Shown here piece after piece: positions 1-11,700 of a DNA stretch of 64,000 bases. Under the pieces are notes generated by a model. That model saw only the letters and a list, made by a program, of their open reading frames with translations, did no database searches and was not told the origin of the DNA. Positions within the stretch are counted from its first letter, which is position 1. Each line of letters begins with the position of its first letter. Location: the NCBI GenBank assembly GCA_029582155.1, contig CM055907.1, forward strand, positions 29,719,432-29,783,431, written 5' to 3'. This DNA is from Panopea generosa (taxonomy: Eukaryota > Mollusca > Bivalvia > Adapedonta > Hiatellidae). The translations under genes and the position numbers were made by a program.

Positions 1-9
1 ACAAATTGG

Positions 10-24
10 CAACACAACGAACTG
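10..24. repeat. Left target-site duplication of LINE insertion
   Basis: The 15-bp word CAACACAACGAACTG occurs here and again, without mismatch, at 2807-2821 immediately after an A-rich tail. This is the hallmark of target-primed LINE integration and fixes both ends of the insertion between them. Confidence 0.93.
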
Positions 25-2806
25 AAATACAAAATACTTCAGTTATTTGGAGAAAAATATATCTGAGATTTAAACTATTAATAGACTTATTAAAAATGAT
101 AGGGAAATAATACAATCTGAAGATATTTTAAAGGAAACAAATTATATTATGAAAAGTAATACAGTAAAGTAGAAACAATGATAAATGATAATGACGATTT
201 TTTCCCAAACATTAGAGAAACTATATTAAATGAAGAGCAAAAATAATCCTATGCAAATACTTTAAATAAAAAAGAATGTGCACTTGCTTTAAAACAAATA
301 AAAAATGGAAAATCTCCAGAATTTTATATATGATATTTCGGAACACGATCAAGACATTCTATATTAACTCTTTTAACTATTCTTTTGTAAATGGAAATTT
401 AACAGAAATGCAAAAAACAAGGAATATTATCTCTTCTTCCCAAAAAAGGTTAAATATTTAACGTTTTTAAATAACAAGAGACCAATAAGTGTATTGAATA
501 TTGATTACAAAATTACAACCAAGGCTATTGCAAATAGAATTAAGAAAGCTTTATTTACACTTATTAATGAAGTCAAACTGGTTTTTACATAGGACGGTAC
601 ATATGTGAAAATTTTCGCACTGTTTTTGAAGTAATCGAAAATATAAATAACGAAAATAAACCTGGCTTAATCTTTTTTGCTGATTTCGAAAAAGCTTTTG
701 ATAGCAATGACCACGGATGTATTTAAAAAAAAATATTTCAACGTCGGTAATTCGTTTATTAAATGGATCAAACTATTCTATGACAACGCTTAAATTTGTG
801 TAGTTAATAACGGATACATGTCAGATATTTTTCAAAATAGAAAATGGAGTAAGACAAGGATGCCCATTATCGCCTTATTTGTTTGTATTAACTATCGAGT
901 TATTATATAAATCGGTACAAAAGGTATTACATTTTACAATAGATTAATTAAAAAACACAGCATTCGCAGATGATGCAACATTTATGATGGATGGACAAAA
1001 AAAGATTTTAACCTTAATAAAGAAAATCGATAATTTTGTAAAATATTTGGGCTTAAGCTTAATTCTAAAAAATCTATAATTTTACGATCTGGTTCATTAA
1101 AAAACTTCAAATGAAATTCTAAGTAAAGATTAAAAAAATATATGGACAACTGAGAGTGCAGCTACTCTTGGAGTTGTCTTTGCAAATTATAAACAAATGT
1201 ATCATAAATTAAATCTTCTCCCTAAAATTAAGGAATTTTGCCACTTTCTTAATAAGTAGAGAAAACATAAATTATCTATGATTAGTAAAATTGCAGTGAT
1301 TAAAACCTCCGCATTACCAAAACTGGTATATCATTTAACAGTTTTAGAAAATCCATCAACAGAACATTTTAATAGTATAAATAAAAACATGTTCAAACTT
1401 CTATGGGATAATAAACCAGACAAAATAAGCAGAAAGACAATTATACAAGGTTATGAAAACGGGGGCTTAAAATGATAGCTCTGAACATGTTTATAAAATC
1501 AATTAAAGCAGGGTGGGTGAAACTAATTATCAATTAGAGTTATACTGGTGATTGGAAGCATATATATATGAAACAACTAGCCTAAATAGGAGGACCATTA
1601 ATATTTGAATGTAATATTAATAAAAAATTACTTAAATAATGCAACTCAGATAGACTCTATTTTTTTGTATCAGAAATTGTACAATCATGGTCAAGTATTA
1701 ATTTTAAAGAAAATGTTGAATATATAAACAAACACATACTATGGAATAATTTAAACAACACAAATGATGCTAAAACATTCTCCTATAAACCTTGATTCGA
1801 CAAAGGAATTAAATATGTTGAACAAATCTTTGACAATAGACAAAAATATTTTATACTTTTCAGCATATCAAAACGGTACACAACTTAAATATTTCGGATT
1901 TTCTAAAATATTATACTCTTATTCAAAGTATATCAAATTCATGGAAGTCTAAACTTAAGAATGAGAATATACCAAATAATAATACACAAAATAAATATGA
2001 AAAGTTGAAATAAATATTTATATAATAAACAGTTAAAGTATATTGAAAGCGACTTAATCACTAAATCGCATATTAAATGAGAACAAGAAATAGCAAATCT
2101 AAATTGGAAAAGTATACATAAGCTACCCTTTCAATGTTTAATAAATACAAACTTAAGAACATTCCAATGCAAATACATACGAATCTTACCTAATAATAAA
2201 TTGATGTATAAATGTAATACTAATTTTATAATACAAGTTTATGCGATTTTTGCAATAGGCATGTCGAAACAAACAAACATTTATTTTGAGAGTGTCACAT
2301 TTCGAGAGGTTTTTGGACAGAACTTATAGAAATAGATTTGGATTATTTAACGATTTCTCTAGGTAGTCTTGATCAGAGCAGTTATTCGAGTTTATTAAAC
2401 AGTATTTTGATTTATGGAACATATTTTATTTTCAAAAGCAGTAATAATTTAGAAAACATAATAGCAAATAGCAAAGATAAAGTTACGCAACATAACAATA
2501 AATGGAATAAATTGCAATTTTTCTAATAAAAATTTTACAACTGAATTTTAATCAAAATTGACAGTGTAAAGCACCTTAATCTCTTTTCATGACTGCAACA
2601 TTCTCTTTTCCTTCTTCTATCCGCGTCTTTTTTTCCTTTTCCACTTTCTTTCCCCGTCTTTACTTATTATAAGATTATTTCATAGAATACATTCTATAAA
2701 AAAAATAACTGTATGTATTATATCAAATATATTTGCAAAATGTATGTATTATGAAGTAATAAAGAATTTAAAAGCAAAAAAAAAAAACAAAACAAAACAA
2801 AAAGAA
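25..2806 (+). mobile_element. 5'-truncated, decayed L1/Tx1-like non-LTR retrotransposon (ORF2 part)
   Basis: This is a dead copy of the ORF2 of a LINE: reverse transcriptase plus C-terminal region, with the endonuclease missing. Conceptual translation, broken by many stops and frameshifts, shows successive RT blocks: NGKSP near 305, RPISVLNIDYK near 480-510, a block around FADFEKAFD near 680-700, [11 protein letters not shown] near 860-890, FADD near 965-980, and KIAVIKT...LWDNKPDK at 1285-1430. A C-terminal Cys/His motif (C-X2-C-X7-H-X4-C) lies near 2240-2300 and has a stop codon inside it. AATAAA at 2758-2763 is followed by an A-rich tail (about 2776-2804). The block order and the GKSPG, NDKPDK and NGGLK-type motifs are those of the L1/Tx1 group. 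Related decayed copies lie near 23460, 32750 and 42340. The call is firm at superfamily level; the exact clade is inference. Confidence 0.9.
2758..2804 (+). promoter_or_regulatory. LINE polyadenylation signal and A-rich 3' tail
   Basis: AATAAA (2758-2763) is followed by an interrupted poly(A) with CAAAA steps. It marks the 3' end of the element and directly abuts the right target duplication. Confidence 0.88.
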
Positions 2807-2821
2807 CAACACAACGAACTG
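2807..2821. repeat. Right target-site duplication of LINE insertion
   Basis: Perfect 15-bp repeat of 10-24, directly after the A-rich tail. Confidence 0.93.
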
Positions 2822-3400
2822 TCATAGTCCACTTGACGCTGATTATATATTACTTACATGTAATACGACGGATTTATTTCATAAATAATACTAGGTTACT
2901 ATTCAAGTAACTTCGGTAATGTTTAGGTTTAACATCAATGGAAAGTAGATAAAACATATTGCGTGTGTGTATAGGAACATGAACTCTTACTGAAAAAGAA
3001 CTACATCAGCACTATTGAATTCATGCAAGTGTAAACAGGGCAGCAGTTTGTGAAACAATTAATATACATATATCAGTATACTTTGTTACCAGATAAGCAC
3101 ATGATCACGCCATTGACGTTTGTAAGTAGTACATACAATATGATTAATTACTGCAAATGTTCAGGCGTTCCCAGATTGCATGCACATGTACGATTCTGCT
3201 ATAAACTATTGTTTTATGATATCATACGGATGAAATGAAGAGTATTTACAGACGGAACCCTGAGTTTTCGCACAACGTCAATTTTGCTTTCTTATGATCA
3301 AGGGCACAATACACAATAGTGATATTAAAGACACTATATAAACAAATTTACCATGGGCAGTTAATTGAAGACTTTACAAATAATAGTTTTGTGTCAAAAA
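2822..3400. other. AT-rich spacer, nothing recognised
   Basis: The only open frames are short and resemble nothing I know. I see no repeat or RNA-gene signature. Confidence 0.5.
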
Positions 3401-3938
3401 GTCGAATAATGGAACACTGTATTATAATTAGAGTATATATGAGAATTCCTTCAGTCCAATAAGGGAACTCTGTATTATAACTAGAGTATAAATGAGACCT
3501 CCTTAAGTCCAATAAGGGAACACTGTATTTTAACTGGAGTATATTTGAGAACTCCTTAAATCCAATAAGGGAACACTGTATTATAACTGGAGTATATATG
3601 AGACCTCCTTCAGTCCAATAAGGGAACACTGTATTATAACTGGAGTATATATGAGAACTCCGTAAATCCAGTAATGGAACACTGTATTATAACTAGAGTA
3701 TAAATGAAAACTGCTTTAGTCCAATAAGGGAACACTGTATCAAAACTAGAGTATATATGAGAACTCATTCAGTCCAATAAGGGAACACTGTATTATAACT
3801 GAAGTATATTTGAGAACTCCTTAAGTCCAATAAGGGAACACTGTATTATAACTGGAGTATATATGAGAACTCCTTAAGTCCAATAAGGGAACACTGTATA
3901 ATAACTAGAATATAATGAGAACTCCTTCATTCCAATGA
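3401..3938. repeat. 53-bp minisatellite, about 10 copies
   Basis: The word CCAATAAGGGAAC recurs at 3456, 3509, 3562 and 3615 and onward, giving a 53-bp period. Copies differ by scattered substitutions, mainly around the GAACTCCTTAAGT segment. A 93-codon minus-strand open frame over 3348-3629 is made almost entirely of translated repeat units and is not a credible gene. Confidence 0.93.
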
Positions 3939-4534
3939 CCATTTAAAAACTGAAGTGACTATTTGCGTGTGATTCGCACAAGAAGTACTTCGCATGAAAC
4001 TGGAAATCAAGTAAAAATATTTGTAACAACTTTAAACGCTTTTGTTTCGGTTGTTTCGAAATTTTTAAAAAAAATAAAATAAACGGCCAGTTTTGTTTTA
4101 TTGATGCGTTTTTAAAACAGTAGCTTATTCGACAAGTGAGCTCGCAAAGTTTACATTCACAGATAATTTAAAAACTGTAAATTGAATAAATGATTTTGCA
4201 ACAATCGGCTGATCGAAAATTTTACACCCCTATTTACGTTACTGTTTTTATACAATAATAATAATGACACATAAATTAAACACTTTGCAGAAATAAAAGC
4301 ATGTCATAGTATATCACTATGTTGTCAACCGGTGAATTACTAGTTGTCGCAATGAATAAATTATTTTTGTAACTATTTTTTGTCTAAATTAGGAGCAAAT
4401 GACAACATATACAAACACAGGCAAGTTTTGTACTTCACTGTTGCTTATTTAAACTAATAGTATAATGACTTGTTCAGTGACCTCTTGTTGGGCTGGAAAA
4501 TATTGTAATGTTCAGTCTTTTCATGGTATCTTGA
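3939..4534. other. AT-rich spacer, nothing recognised
   Basis: No sustained frame, repeat or RNA-gene signature seen. Confidence 0.5.
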
Positions 4535-4745
4535 AAGATTAACCAGCATTCGAGCACACCAATCTCTGCAAGTATCCTATAATATTCCAACTTGAATCAG
4601 TAGTTGATACAAATGAAAATGAGAGAAAAATTGTCTATATATATGTGGAATAACATTCCACAAGACTGTTGCCGAAAGAGAATTTGAACTCAAGACTCAT
4701 GGATTTATTCAAACGTGCTAACGACAAAGTTAACCGTAACCACTA
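4535..4745 (-). mobile_element. Decayed tRNA-derived SINE
   Basis: Read on the minus strand, a tRNA-like head with a degenerate B box (complement of 4680-4689) is followed by a body matching the better preserved SINE at 46046-46258. Shared blocks include the segments around ACTTGAATCAGT, ACAAATGA and TTAACCAG, in the same order. The A box is not convincing, so this is an old, probably inactive copy. Confidence 0.7.
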
Positions 4746-6212
4746 TATCAATAGTATGTAATAAAGTACTAAATAACCAATACATATGGATAGTGGAATG
4801 ACTTTCTAAGAAAAGCTAAATAATGTAGCATGAAACCAATGCGAATAAGGGCGAAACTCCTCATTTCTGATAGAGATCGTCAGATGGTCTTGCATCAACA
4901 TATAATATTAACATTGGACAGTCCCAACGATCAAGATTTCTCGATCCGTTTCATTCGCGGAAAATCTGGTGTTACGTTTGCAAGTCTTATATATGTCATA
5001 ATTTAGCAAGGATATATCGACGAGCCATGAATCCCATCGCAAAAACATCTGACACACAAGTCACAAACTAGTTATAACCAATATAAGCAAACATAAAATT
5101 CTAACATTAATAAAAGCCTTAAAAAGTCAGTGTTTCCTTTCAACAGTTGCATTTTAGGATTAAATTATATTTTTCTGTTTTTTTACGCATGTGTAAAGAA
5201 TGTCGAATTAAGCACAAATCTGACATAAAGTCCTTCGGATAAAATGAATTTAATCCTTATAATTCCAATCCTGGTGATTATGTTTAATTCGAGACTCCTC
5301 AAGTGAATGAAAAAAACAAAACAAAAATAACTATACGCTGCAAAATAAACACGTAAGAATACATCACCTCTGTCCTGGTTGACATCAAATTCTCTAGACC
5401 TAATATACAATAATATCGTAACAGCTTCTATTTCAATTATCAGATGAACTCTGTAACATAAGTTGGTTTATTGTAAAATGACGAAATATTTTGAGGTAAA
5501 AAAAAATAAACACCCGCCTTTTATCTCTCAATTTAGACAAATAAAAAATCAATAACTCCAGGAAATACTCACACAGTGTAGACATTTTCTGTTGAATAAA
5601 TTAATCTGTGGAACTTTTTGTCAACAGCTTGCATTCATGTACGGTAAACATTGTGTTCAATTGTACAAAATAATCTCAAATCTAAACATTTTGTGACCTA
5701 ATTCATTGTTTCTGGTCTGTTTGTGACGCCCGGTTAAATCGCTGAACCAAAGAAATCTATAAAACAATAAACCGAATACAATAGCTAGGACTAGAGCTAA
5801 CATTTGTTTTTGTTGTATTTTATTATTAAAATAAACGTGGAACCGTTGTGCACGTCATTTAAGTTCGTGTATTGTTAAACCGACCATCAAAATGTCGATG
5901 CTTCTTTGTTTACGCGAGAAACGTAATAGAAGTCCGGCTCCAGGGTTTTATCGAAAAATAAAAGTCTTTATAAAATTGACGTTGTCCAATGAAAATGCTT
6001 TAAATACATACATGATAATGAGATTGAAATTATCATATATTATCAATCTAAGTTCAGTTATAAAATTAATACAAGACGAGGCCACATGATGAAGTCATCT
6101 AATTACCAGGCACGCCTCGATATTAATCAATTTTTATCAGATATTAACTACTGATTCAGAATCATTTTGCAGGATCAGTATGTTTTATATTGCATGGTAA
6201 CTCGAACCTTTT
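4746..6212. other. AT-rich spacer, no supported gene
   Basis: Open frames of 75 codons (5183-5410, minus) and 65 codons (5892-6089, plus) occur. The second has an adequate start context but no recognisable domain. Neither can be called a gene. Confidence 0.45.
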
Positions 6213-6306
6213 ATAATAATGATAATAAGTGGTAAATCGAACCATTTCGAATAAATGATATTTTTTATTCGAAAGGGTTCGATTTACCACTTATTATTAT
6301 TATTAT
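6213..6306. repeat. Near-perfect inverted repeat, 43-bp arms and 8-bp loop
   Basis: The left arm (6213-6255) and the reverse complement of the right arm (6264-6306) differ at two of 43 positions. Each arm carries an ATT/AAT-rich outer part and an inner GGTAAATCGAACC-type block. The 8-bp spacer makes a long cruciform or hairpin RNA possible. It could be a tiny foldback/MITE or a palindrome made by inverted duplication. No flanking target duplication was identified. Confidence 0.88.
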
Positions 6307-6580
6307 CTATGATTAAAATAGGTGATATCACTTATTCAAATAGTATAAATGAACTCAATTGAATATGTATAATTGATATACTGTATATACATATATTGAC
6401 TTCAAATTGTTTTCAGTTGCAGCCAATTATTTGCATGTGTTTTGTGTGTTACTAAATAAATATCACATTCTGGTATGAGTGCTATTGAAATTTGTCAACT
6501 TGAAAAAAAGCCTCGATCAATATATTTTTTGGAAATTTGACAATTTTTCAATGACGCCCTCTCAGCAATGTGATATTTAT

Positions 6581-6816
6581 TTTACTGAAATCATTAACTT
6601 ACGCAGTGACATCTTTACTGAAAATATTAATTTACGCAGTGACATGTTTACTGAAAACATTAACTTACGCAGTGACATGTTTACTGAAATCATTAACTTA
6701 CGCAGTGACATGTTTACTGAAAACATTAACTTACGCAGTGACATGTTTACTGAAAACATTAACTTACGCAGTGACATGTTTACTGAAAACATTAACTTAC
6801 GCAGTGACATGTTTAC
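6581..6816. repeat. 33-bp minisatellite, 7 copies
   Basis: ACGCAGTGAC recurs every 33 bp at 6601, 6634, 6667, 6700, 6733, 6766 and 6799. Since 33 is a multiple of three and the unit has few stops, three overlapping frames stay open (118 codons plus, 83 plus, 84 minus). The 118-codon plus frame shows an 11-residue repeat around TENINLRSDMF. No signal peptide or family match supports translation. Confidence 0.95.
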
Positions 6817-8235
6817 GCTGATTTGGGGCAACTAATTCAGCCATATTATGTATTAGTTATTGTTACTTCATTATTTTTTTCCAAAATAAAATAAATAAAA
6901 TAATCTTTTATTAAAAAGGTTTCAGTATATTTTATTACTTATGCTAAAGATAATGAACATCACATATGATACATATTTATAAATATATAACATACGCAAT
7001 TGGATTAACAATTTAAAATAGAGATATTACAAAAATATGATATTGGTAAAATTTTGATGTATTTTTTGGTTCAGAAATGTAGGTTAATTTTTTTTCCGAC
7101 TTTTTATTACTTTTGTTTCAAATGTAAAGACATGCTGAACCTGTTACCATATTTAATTTATATCAGAAGTTATTGTAATAAAATCTTAACGTTGACTGCT
7201 TTGGCAATATTAAAACATTCATTTTCACCATTTAAAATCTTATTTTTGCTGTTAAATTTGTTTTACTTTACGGGGTTTCAAAAGTAAAAACAGTTTATTG
7301 ATTACTGAAAGACAGTTATCTCCCGATCTACAATTTATAGATCTACCACCGAAATTGTATTTACAAAATAAAAAACAATATCATAATTATTGACTAATCG
7401 TGTATGGGAAATAATTAGAGACCAAAATTGAGGTATAATAAATGTATACTATATTAATGTTATTGTCAGGCTCATATAATGTGCTCAAACAAAATTGAGA
7501 ATGATTTTGCATCTTGAATCTTGCAAAGTTGGTGACCGCTTTAGGCATAATGGTTATCTAACATAAAATATAATATATATCAATATTTCTGTACATCATT
7601 AGAGTATTTTCTGAATGTGTTATAGTACAGCGTTACACCACCATCATATCAATATTAATTCCTTATAACGCGCATATATTCCACAAGGGCGTTATATTGC
7701 ATTCCGCTCGATTTCTAGCTGCTTTTCAACACGCACTAGCAGAATTTTGACAAGTATGTCTGCAAAACATCTCGAAGAACAAAACACAATTATTTTTCAA
7801 TAAAATATTTATTACACATGTTTCCCACAGTCGTATTTTGTTTCAATTGATAGTTATTGCAGTTGTGAACAACATGTTTGTAAGAAGTGTAAACAACGAT
7901 ATTTGCGTCAAAGGTCCCAAGGACAGAGTACGCATATAAAATGATTGAATGAAATACCTCATTGCTCGTCTTATAAGTAGGTAAATAAAAGGAACGTTTG
8001 GAAAAGATTAACAATATACCATTGGTTATTTTAATAAGGCATACAGCCATATCGACAACCACATAAACGTTAGCCATCTTAAGCATGTGTAGGGCAGTGT
8101 TGGCAATTTTTTACTTTTCATTTAGCATTTCATTGATTAAAGCAGCAAAAACGGATACCACAGGAATCGAATATAGAAAGACCGGAAAAGGTTTTACTAA
8201 TATGGAATTTGATCAATGACAGCATATAGCTTATG
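6817..8235. other. AT-rich spacer with one unassigned ORF
   Basis: A 98-codon minus-strand frame (7790-8086) has hydrophobic stretches but no recognised domain, and a 77-codon plus frame lies at 7054-7287. I see no supporting promoter, splice or polyadenylation context, so neither is called. Confidence 0.4.
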
Positions 8236-10284
8236 CAGTGTGTATAAACATGAATAAATGTTCATGATTATATACATGTGTACACTGTAAATGTTCATGG
8301 TTATATACAAGTTTACACTGTAAATGTTCATGATTATATACATGTGTGCACTGTAAGTGTTCATGATTATATACATGTGTACACTGTAAATGTTCATGAT
8401 TATATACATGTGTGCACTGTAAGTGTTCATGATTATATACATGTGTGCACTGTAAGTGTTAATGATTATATACATGTGTAAAGTGTAAATGATCATGATT
8501 ATATACATGTGTGCACTGTAAGTGTTCATGATTATATGCATGTGTGCACTGTAAGTGTTCATGATTATATACATGTGTAAAGTGTAAATGTTCATGATTA
8601 TATACATGTGTACACTGTAAATGTTCGCGGTTATTTAGATGAGTACACTGTAAATGTTCGTGATTATATACATGTGTGCACTGTAAATGTTCGTGGTTAT
8701 ATAGATATGTACACTGAAAATGTTCGTGGTTATACAGATGTGTAAACTAAAAAATGTTCATGGTTATTTAGATGTGTACACTGTAAATGTTCGTGGTTAT
8801 ATAGATGTGTACACTGTAAATGTTCATGATTATATACAAGTGTACACTGTAAATGTTCGCGGTTATATAGATGTGTACACTGTAAATGTTCGTGATTATA
8901 TACATGTGTACACTGTAAATGTTCGTGGTTATATAGATGTGTACACTGTAAATGTTCATGATATATACAAGTGTACACTGTAAATGTTCGCAGTTATATA
9001 GATGTGTACACTGTAAATGTTCGTGATTATATACATGTGTACACTGTAAATGTTCGTGGTTATATAGATATGTACACTGAAAATGTTCATGGTTATACAG
9101 ATGTGTACACTGAAAATGTTCATGGTTATTTAGATGTGTACACTGTAAATGTTCGTGGTTATATAGATGTGTACACTGTAAATGTTTATGATTATATAGA
9201 TGTGTACACTGTAAATTTTCATGGTTATATAGATGTGTACACTGAAAATGTTCATGATTATATAATGTGTGCACTGTAAATGTTCATGATTATATGCATG
9301 TGTGCACTATATTCGTGATTATATTCATGACTGTGTACCTGTACATGTTTATGATTATATACATGTGTGCACTGTAAATTTTCATGGTTATTTAGATGTG
9401 TACACTGGACATGTTTATGGTTATATACATGTGTACACTGTAAATGTTCGTGGTTATATAGATGTGTATACTGCAAATGTTTATGATTATATACATGTGT
9501 ACACTGTAAATTTTCATGGAAATATAGATGTGTACACTGAAAATGTTCATGATTATATAATGTGTGCACTGTAAATGTTCATGATTATATGCATGTGTGC
9601 ACTGTATTCGTGATTATATTCATGACTGTGTACCTGTACATGTTTATGATTATATACATGTGTGCACTGTAAATGTTCATGAATATATACATGTGAGCAC
9701 TGTAAATGTTCATTATTATATACATGTGTGCATTGTAAATGTTTATGATTATACACATGTGTGCACTGTTAATATTCATGATTATATACATGTGTCCTCT
9801 GTAAATGTTCACGATTATATACATGTGTACACTGTAAATGTTCACGACTATATACATATGTACACTGTAAATGTTCTCGATTATATACATGTGTGCACTA
9901 TAAATGTTCATGATTATATAGTATTACATGTGTGCACAGTTAATGCTAATGATTATATACATGTACATAAATTATGTACAGTGTATATGTTCATGATTAT
10001 ATACATGTATACTCTGTAAATGTTCATGATTATATAGATGTGTACACTAAAAATGTTCATGATCATATACATGTGTACAGTGTAAATTTTCATGATTATA
10101 TACATATGTGAATTGTAAATGTTCATGATTATATACATGTGTACAGTGTAAATGTGCATGATTATATACATTTTGCAATGTAAATGTTCATGATTATATA
10201 CATGGGTACATTGTAAATGTTGATGATTATATACATGTGTACATTGTAAATGTTGATGATTATATACATGTTCATGATTATATA
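8236..10284. repeat. 33-bp minisatellite array, left block (about 62 units)
   Basis: The unit reads approximately TACACTGTAAATGTTC plus ATGATTATATACATGTG (33 bp; for example successive TACACTG at 8281 and 8314). Units differ mainly in TTCATG versus TTCGTGG and ATACATG versus ATAGATG. Long frames open on both strands (up to 168 codons on the minus strand) are 11-residue repeats and probably spurious. A higher-order duplication of about 135 bp occurs at an offset of 295 bp (9245-9380 and 9539-9675). The array is interrupted at 10285 by a LINE and resumes at 11283. Confidence 0.95.
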
Positions 10285-11282
10285 GATAGATAGAATCTTT
10301 ATTTCCTCCATAATTGGAGATCATATAATAACATATAATCAAATTGCAGTAAATTATTACATATCAATGAACAATAAACAATGAGTTACAAGTGACGAAT
10401 GAACATACGATACACCTAATATGATGTCATATTGTAAGAGTATTCATAACATGATGGATTTGTTAAAATAACTAAATAAATTATGATTCATAAAAATCAG
10501 TATAGCTTTTTAACTGTCATATAGTATACCTTACACTAGTATAAGTGAAATAATAACATTGTCCATTTATGTATCTTACCGAAACGAAATATAAGAAATG
10601 GATCATACACTGAGTAACAAACAGTAAACATTAGCAGTATCGATAAAAGTTACTTTAACATACTGTGAATTATCCCAATATTGAACAATAATATATCCTC
10701 AATCTGTTCAATGTCAGATAAATATTCATTAAGCCCGGAAAGCAGTGCATAAATCTGATCTTTAGGCGTCTTTTTAATAAATGAATTAAGGACCTGAAGA
10801 CCACAAGTCGTTATAACTGTGTCCCAAAGCTTATTTCTTTCGACAGTGTTTGCAATACAAAAATGAACAATATGTAGTACTAAATTATCTACAAGCGTAT
10901 TACATTTGTTACATAGCTGTAAAGCTGTAAACGACTGCAGTTTACTTAGTAGTGACACTTCTGTAAAACATTGTGTTTTTACATACTGATTATTCCTACT
11001 TAATTGCCATAGGAAGCAAGGCCTAGTTATGCTAAACATATTCATGGCATATGATGGACCCATCTTGTCACCTAACCTCATTAACATTGTATTTGAGTAA
11101 TGCATTAGCACTTTTTGTCTAAAAATATATTTCCATGCATACTTGGATGGAAATATTGCCGTTTTAGAATAATTAACCAAATAATTATACAGATCATGGT
11201 TCGTTAATAATCTATAGATTTCAGGAATAAATCCTAATGTTTGTTTATCATCACTAAGATATCTAAACAGACGATTAACAAG
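10285..11282 (-). mobile_element. 5'-truncated non-LTR retrotransposon inserted in the 33-bp array
   Basis: The array breaks at TATA (10281-10284) and resumes at TATA (11283-11286), consistent with a 4-bp target duplication or microhomology. On the minus strand the element ends in GGAAATAAAGATTC followed by three ATCT-type steps, a microsatellite 3' end seen in several invertebrate LINE families. It contains only the C-terminal coding part and the 3' UTR. The insertion is younger than the array it splits. Confidence 0.82.
10650..11282 (-). pseudogene. C-terminal fragment of a LINE reverse transcriptase polyprotein
   Basis: The open frame covers 215 codons from 11297, but its first six residues come from the satellite, so the true LINE part begins around residue 6. 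No RT catalytic motif is present. A Cys/His cluster C129-X2-C132-X9-H142-X4-C147 resembles the zinc-knuckle-like motif that follows the RT domain in many LINEs. The sequence is uninterrupted, which suggests a relatively recent insertion. Being 5'-truncated and without a catalytic domain, it is not expected to function. The family could be CR1- or Crack-like; this is inference. Confidence 0.72.
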
Positions 11283-11700
11283 TATACATGTGGGCACTGT
11301 AAATGTCTATGATTATATACATGTGTGCAATGTAAATGTTTATGATTATATACATGTGGGCACTGTAAATGTTCATGATTATATACATGTGGGCACTGTA
11401 AATGTTTATGATTATATACATGTGGGCACTATAAATGTTCATGATTATATACATGTGGGCAATGTAAGTGTTCATGATTATATACATGTGGGCACTGTAA
11501 TTGTTCATGATTATTTACATGTGTACCATGTAAATGTTTATGATTATATACATGTTTGCACTGTAAATGTTCATGATTATATACTTTTGTGCATTGTATA
11601 TTTTCCTGATAATGTACATGTGTGCACTGTAATGTTCTTGATTTTATACATGTGTATAGTGTAAATGTCCATGATTATAGACATGTGTACACTGTAAATG
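11283..11700. repeat. 33-bp minisatellite array, right block (about 12-13 units)
   Basis: Continuation of the array at 8236-10284 beyond the LINE. These units share a local variant, CATGTGGGCACTG in place of CATGTGTGCACTG, showing local homogenisation. Units degenerate towards 11600-11700. Confidence 0.95.

Noticed and set aside
3348..3629. 93-codon minus-strand frame
   Set aside because: Consists of translated 53-bp repeat units.
7790..8086. 98-codon minus-strand frame with hydrophobic stretches
   Set aside because: No recognisable family, no transcription context, and random frames of this length are expected here.
8197..9911. Long plus- and minus-strand frames (up to 168 codons) of 11-residue repeats
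   Set aside because: They are translations of a 33-bp minisatellite; several frames on both strands are open at once and none has a domain or flanking gene signals.
8236..11700. CRISPR-like regular repeats
   Set aside because: Repeats are contiguous and variable with no unique spacers, and the context is eukaryotic.
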